This document shows, one piece after another, positions 58,832 to 64,000 of a stretch of DNA of 64,000 nt. The notes beneath the pieces are model-generated. The model was not told the DNA's origin and ran no database searches. It was given only the letters and a program-made list of their open reading frames with translations. Position 1 is the first letter of the stretch, and every line of letters starts with the position of its first letter. The translations under genes were made by a program, and so were the position numbers. The stretch lies in contig JAIWZP010000025.1 of assembly GCA_025201375.1 (NCBI GenBank), positions 62,001-126,000 on the forward strand, given 5' to 3'. This stretch comes from Gongronella butleri (Eukaryota > Mucoromycota > Mucoromycetes > Mucorales > Cunninghamellaceae).

Positions 58832-60301
58832 CTAATTGGCGAGATCCTTGGGAGCCTTGCCAAGGAGGGAGTGGTGAATGTCAATGGCGGGCAAGTGAGA
58901 CATGGCGGCGCGACGCGCTTGTTGTTGCAGGAACATGCTACAAAAAAAAAGCAACGAATTAGTGCCTGACGCGATGCTTTTGTCATATTTTTCAAAATAT
59001 TTTTTTTTGCAACTTACTCCATGATGACGAGGGCGGCCATGGATTCGACGATGGGGACGGCGCGAGGGACGACCGAGGGATCGTGGCGGCCACGGGTGGC
59101 GAGGGTGCCGACCTTGCCGTCGTACGAGGTGGTTTCTTGGTCGCGCGAAATAGTGGCGGCGGGCTTGAAGGCGACACGGAAGTAAATGTTCTCGCCATTG
59201 GTGATGCCGCCCTGGACACCGCCCGAGTGGTTGGTCTTTGTGCCAAACTTGCCGCATTCCTTGATGACAAAGGCATCATTGTGCTGCGAGCCGGCCATGG
59301 TTGTGCCCGAGAAACCCGAGCCAAACTCAAAGCCCTTGGTGGCAGGAATCGACAGCATGGCGTGCGCCAGCACAGCCTCCAACTTGTCAAAGCACGGCTC
59401 GCCGAGACCCACAGGGCAATTGCGAATCACGCACGTCACCGTGCCACCCACAGAGTCGTTTTCCGCCGACTTTTGCAGAATCACCTATCAAAAAAAAAGA
59501 AAGCGCGTCAGTCGCGCGCCATTTTTTTTGGGAATTCGCCTTTTTTGGGCTTACCTCCTTGATCTTTTCGGCGGTCTCCTGGTCAGGGCAGCGAGTGATG
59601 TCAGCATCGACGGTGGCGCGATCAATGGTATTCAAAAAGTCGTAAAACTCGGGCTTCACGGTATCATTTTCCTGCAAATCGCGGATGAAGGACATGGACG
59701 CCTTGCCGACGCTGGAGGTGAAGGCCACAATATCCATGCCAAGTGCTTCCTTGAGGTACTTTTCGGCAATGGCGCCCGCAGCGACACGGCCAATGGTCTC
59801 GCGCGCAGACGCACGGCCGCCACCAGATGACGCCTTGACGCCATACTTTTCCAGGTAGGTATAGTCGGCGTGCGATGGCCGAGGGAACACATCCGTTTCA
59901 CTGTAATCGTGCGGGCGTTGGTCCAAATTGGGCACCGTCAAGCCAATGGGCGTGCCCAGCGTCACACCAAACTCGGTGCCTGACATGATGGTCACCTTGT
60001 CCTTTTCATCACGCTAATGTGCACAATGGCGGTGCAAAATGAGAGAAAATAGATGAAAAAAAAGCCATTTTGGTGAGAAATCAAGAAATCTGGCTTTTTT
60101 TTTTTTTTGATGGATAATCAGGAAGCTGCTTACCGGCGTTGTGAGCTTGCTTTGGCCAGGGCGTCTTCTTGACAGCTGGGGCTGGATATCGGCTTCGGTC
60201 AAGCCCATACCAGGAGGCACACCGTCGACAATACAGCCAACACCTTTGCAGTGGGACTCACCATAGGTGGTCACTCGGTAAATTTTGCCAAACGAGCTCA
60301 T
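58832..60301 (-). CDS. ARO2: Chorismate synthase
   Basis: Four exons on the minus strand (60301-60134, 60013-59555, 59484-59018, 58937-58832) give 399 residues. Conserved blocks are [20 protein letters not shown] with the GESH signature, [88 protein letters not shown] and the [18 protein letters not shown] region near the end. The enzyme makes chorismate from 5-enolpyruvylshikimate-3-phosphate, the last common step of aromatic amino acid synthesis. The fungal form is bifunctional, with its own NADPH-dependent flavin reductase activity. It is slightly longer than yeast Aro2 (376). No other shikimate gene is nearby. Confidence 0.96.
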
Positions 60302-61204
60302 AAGGATCTAGAGGAAACGTGAAATAGAGATTCAGGGAAAGAAAGAAAAGAAAAAAAAAAAGAAACAAGAGGTGAGTCAAAATCGAAAAAAAAAAAAAAA
60401 TTGAATTGATCGGCCCGCAGTGACTCACACCATTGGCGAATCGGGCCAAGATGTTTCACCAAGCACCAAAGGGCGTATTATTTTCATGCAGTGCTCGTGC
60501 ACTCACTACATACCTTGGAGAAATGTCAACTCAGCCATTGGCTCCTTTTCTCTTCATGAAGTGACCATGATTCCATCTTGTCAAGTCAGCTCGATCATGC
60601 AATGAATCCAATGAAGTGCCATGGCCATGGTTTTTTTTTAATTTTTTTTTCGATGGTTCATGGCCACCTGCCGTTCGTTCAGCCCGTCAGAGCGGGGTTT
60701 AAAATGTCGTGAAATTGGGCCAGTCGCATCTGCTTTGCCCCGTTCGTTTCTTTTTTTTTTTCATTGTTGTCTGCGCACTCTCTTTTTGTTCTTGTCCTTT
60801 TTCCTCTTTTATCTCACTCTTGTTCAGCTTAAAACTTATCTGTGGGCAATCTAGTTGTTGTTTGATCTCGCTCCTTTCTTAGCTTTGTTCGTTTTTTGTT
60901 CTTTTTTTTTCCCTCGCCCCACCACGCTTTCCCCATTTTACCTTGCACCCACGCCTCTCGCTCTCGTTGATAAATTACACTCTCGCTCTTTCCCCAGTCA
61001 CTCGTCGTCCTCTCCTCTTTTTTTTTTTTTTTGCGCTTGTTTCCTACTTTTTCGTTAGGAAACCAGCCCTTTTATATCTTTTTTTTGGTCGTTGACGCAC
61101 GCTACCCTTAGACAACAGCGCTCGCACGTCTCCGTTCTTGCAACAGACCGACCTCCCACACGCTCGCTCTCACACTCTATAACGTCGCCTCACAACACGA
61201 CGCT
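60302..61204. promoter_or_regulatory. Divergent promoter with long pyrimidine-rich leader of the RRM gene
   Basis: About 900 bp. From about 60745 to 61190 the plus strand is strongly T/C-rich, with many TTTTCTT and CTCTCT tracts and almost no purine runs, as in pyrimidine-rich 5' leaders of highly expressed fungal genes. A small leader intron cannot be excluded. No TATA box was identified. Confidence 0.5.
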
Positions 61205-63589
61205 ATGACCGACTCACCGCAAGAAAATTCCGGCCGACTTCCTGCCACAGCCCTCGAGGCGCTTGCCACCGCCTCGCCCACTCTTGACACGAGCCACACG
61301 CCACTGTCGGACGATAATGACCGCCCATTGGCCACCACCGCGCCCACCACGCACGTGCGCCAGCTGTTTGTAGGCAATGTAAGGCCAAAAATCGACAAAC
61401 CACGATGCCATTCCGCTCATTTGGATTGATCTGATGTTTGATGTTTTTTTCTTTGCCGCAGCTTCCCTTTCGAGTACGATGGCAGGACGTCAAAGATCTT
61501 TTTCGAGGAGCTGGCACGGTTTTACGCGCTGATGTGGCTCTCAGCTATGACAATCGCTCCAAGGGCCACGGCACAGTGCTGTTTTCTTCTGTAGAAGACG
61601 CACAACGTGCTATTGGTATGTCGGATGACGCGCAATGAGCAAACACAAAGAGCGGCAAGCCTAATCCACCCGTGTTTTCTTTTCTTTTTTGGTTATTGTA
61701 GACAAGTTTCACAATTATCGATGGCATGGTCGCATCTTGGAGATCCGCGAGGATCGCAGCTATGTCGAGCGCAATGCCTCTGACGCCATTGCCGGTGACC
61801 AGCCGCAACACGACTCTGAACAATCACAGGACCGCGAAAACGACTCGGTGCAGTCCTTGTTATCGCCTGACCAGGTACGTGCTGTGTGCAAAATGATGAA
61901 ATGAGCCAACCTGCTCACGTTTTTTTTTTTTATATATACAGGGTGTCTCGCATCTCGGACGACAGCTCTTTATCGGCAATGTATGTGGATTTTCATGCAA
62001 TCGCATAGACGTGTTTGGCGACACGGCAATCGACAAGAGCAAGGGCTCACCTTTTTTTGTTCTATTTTTTTTTCCTTTTTGTGTGTGTTTAGCTTCCGTT
62101 TGGCGCGCAATGGCAGGATATCAAGGATTTGTTCCGCCCTGCAGGCAGGATCATCCGCGCTGACGTTGCACAGGATTATGATGGTCGCAGCCGCGGCTTT
62201 GGAACGGTTCTGTTTGCATCGCCAGATGACGCTGATAAAGCCATTGGTACGTGAAAGTGGGAAATTGAGGGAGAGGAAAAAAAAAAAAAGGAAAAAGAGA
62301 GGATCTGATTGTCTCTTTCTTTTTTTTCTCTTTTTGTAGACATGTACGATGGGTACGAATACCAAGGCCGACGTCTGCGTGTGCATCATGACAAATTTGC
62401 GATCAATGGGTCGCACATTCAGCAGCAGCGCCGGTTTATGCAGATCCAGCCCAAGTATACCACGCTTGAATTCAACCAGGTGCCCGACGCGGCTGTTTTG
62501 GAGAGTCTGAAGCAGACGTATGGCAATTTGCCGGCGACGACGGGCGCCATGTTCCCCGGGTTCCCCTTGCCGCCTCCCCCCGCGTATCCGCCATTTGCCG
62601 GCGCGCCGTCCGACATGGCGCAACACAAGCCCGAGGCATCCGTGTCCAGCTCGACGGCCAACACGAGCACGCACACGTCCACGGCGGGTTATTATGCGGC
62701 GCCGGCACCCCCGCATTTGCCATCTTCGGCCCCATACGATTTCATGTCGCCGTATCCGGCCGGTATTTCTGGTTACTATGGGTCGCCGTCACAACAACAT
62801 CAAGGCACGCCCCCACCACCACATCAGGTGCCTTCAGGCATACCCGTGTCCTTTGATCTGGACGGCCGTGGACCAGCTGTACCCAGCCAAGCCGATGTCG
62901 GCGCTCAAGCACCGCCCTCATCGACATTCCCGCCTTTCCAACCACATCCCCATCATCCCCACCAGCAGCAACAACATCATCCGGAGGCCATGGGTGCGGC
63001 GGGCGCGACCAACACCGGGGCATCGCCATTTTTCCTGCCCCCGGGCACGTCGCCAGCGTCGCATTTGCCAGGCGGCCCCATGCACCACCCTCACCATCAT
63101 CATGCGCATCACCATCCGCACGCCCCGCCTCCACCTCCACATCCCTTTGGCCATTACCCGCCATCATGGATGATCCCGCCGCCACCACCCTCGACAGCAG
63201 CATCCACAGCCGCAGGCGCCGTCCCGCCCCCGCCACTCCCTCTGCAGCCTCAACAACACGCATCGACATCGCCACAACACCACGCGTCGGCCGCCGTCGT
63301 TGCTCCCGGTGCACCCCCCATGCAGGAAAAACATGAACCTGGCGCAACCACAGGCACCGTGCCCCCTTCTTCCGCATACATGCCGTACGACCTCTACCAG
63401 CACCATCCGGGGATGGCCGCCCTCGCCGACGGTATGCAGCGCATGGGCTTAGCCGACGCCTCAGCAGGTCTGACCGAGCGTGGCGACAACAAGGGCTTGG
63501 CCGGCCTGCCCCCCGCCGCGCATTTGCCCTCCTCGCAACAACATCCTCCCGCTCAAAGCGAGAACCCTATGTGGAATTTCCAGCTATAA
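61205..63589 (+). CDS. Two-RRM RNA-binding protein with Pro/His/Gln-rich tail
   Basis: Six exons (61205-61378, 61462-61615, 61702-61874, 61942-61980, 62093-62246, 62340-63589) give 647 residues. RRM1 has RNP2 QLFVGNLPF and RNP1 KGHGTVLF; RRM2 has QLFIGNLPF and RGFGTVLF. Each is followed by the same strand (WQDVKDLFR and WQDIKDLFR), so the two RRMs are close relatives. Both are split by an intron right after the VGN or IGN of RNP2 and again just before the last helix, so the RRM arose with its introns by internal duplication. The 370-residue tail is rich in Pro, His, Ala and Gln (for example HHPHHHHAHHHPHAPPPPPH). The RRMs resemble the Gbp2/Hrb1-type fungal mRNA-binding proteins; the exact role is not clear. 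Confidence 0.85.
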
Positions 63590-64000
63590 GGATTTTTTTT
63601 TTCGTTACTCTCCTTCTCTTTTCTTTGATGTAGCTATTGGTTTAGGTTTTGTTTGTGCGTCTTTCTTCTTTTGTCATTGTGTCTCAACCTTTTTTTTCCC
63701 CTTTTTTCGTTAAATAACTCTTTTTATAATTATTTTATGTGTGATTCCTCTTGCTTGGTCGTAAAGAAATAAATAAATAATAAGTATTTTTCGTAGTTTA
63801 TTATACAGATATGATACAGTATCATAGACTGGGTCGTTGTCAGGTTCCGCCCAGCCATGAGTGACCTTTTCTCGTCTCAATCAACTGTCTTGCGCGCGCC
63901 CCATTCCTTTGGCAGAGCGGAAAAAAGGGACAATGGTGTGTGCTACAGTACGGTTCAGTACGTATCATAATGAATGAGCGTCACCCGTAGCTGCAGCAGC
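63590..64000 (+). terminator. 3' flank of the RRM gene
   Basis: T-rich sequence follows the stop. AAATAAATAAATAATAAG at 63766-63783 gives several overlapping polyadenylation signals. The last 200 bases hold nothing recognisable. Confidence 0.45.

Noticed and set aside
62742..63377. Long minus- and plus-strand alternative frames in the tail of the RRM gene
   Set aside because: They are shadows of the GC-rich Pro/His-rich coding tail; the true frame continues directly from RRM2.
1..64000. Search by eye for CRISPR arrays, tRNA genes, rRNA and telomere repeats
   Set aside because: No regularly spaced direct repeats, no cloverleaf with A and B boxes and no rRNA-like or telomeric sequence were found; a tRNA scan would be needed to exclude a missed tRNA.

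Overview
The window is nuclear DNA of a fungus. Its genes are split by many short introns (mostly 50-110 nt) with GT donors, long poly-T tracts before the AG and often a poly-A run just after the GT. The products are typical fungal housekeeping proteins: a succinate/fumarate carrier, Yme2, a siderophore transporter, a Slm1-like BAR-PH protein, the SEA-complex subunit WDR59/Sea3, Sdo1, Mon1 and chorismate synthase. A full-length, 24-exon FANCI gene, an AGFG-type ArfGAP and extreme homopolymer-rich introns suggest a non-yeast lineage, perhaps an early-diverging one. The lineage is inference. All exon structures below were read by eye from splice signals and reading-phase continuity; each protein-coding model closes in frame except the AGFG gene.

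Layout. 1-3470 is gene-poor and holds one copy of dispersed repeat family A. 3471-13308 is a partial tandem duplication: two P-loop sulfotransferase-like genes, a broken ArfGAP tail, a foreign-looking HNH-like remnant, then a second block with a broken sulfotransferase, an intact one and the full AGFG-like gene. 13494-18534 carries TFIIA large subunit and Yme2 on the minus strand. 19135-23401 carries the succinate/fumarate carrier and a siderophore-iron transporter; the latter has a perfect iron-GATA-factor site upstream. 23560-28600 is a repeat-rich interval with an inverted pair of family B, a decayed or unresolved gene and a family A copy. 29263-37258 holds complex III core protein 1, a wax-synthase-like MBOAT enzyme (minus) and the Slm1-like protein. 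37480-38455 is a third family B copy. 38817-47181 holds WDR59, glutaminyl cyclase (both minus) and Sdo1. A family A copy follows. 49059-56872 holds Mon1 (minus) and FANCI (plus) from one short divergent promoter. The last family A copy, chorismate synthase (minus) and a two-RRM protein (plus) end the window.

Common themes are mitochondria (Yme2, Sfc1, core protein 1), membrane traffic and TORC signalling (AGFG-like, Mon1, Slm1-like, WDR59), iron uptake and DNA repair. There is no sign of co-regulated clustering beyond shared divergent promoters. The repeats sit in gaps between genes, mostly where two genes converge on their 3' ends. I saw no tRNA, rRNA, CRISPR or virus-like gene.
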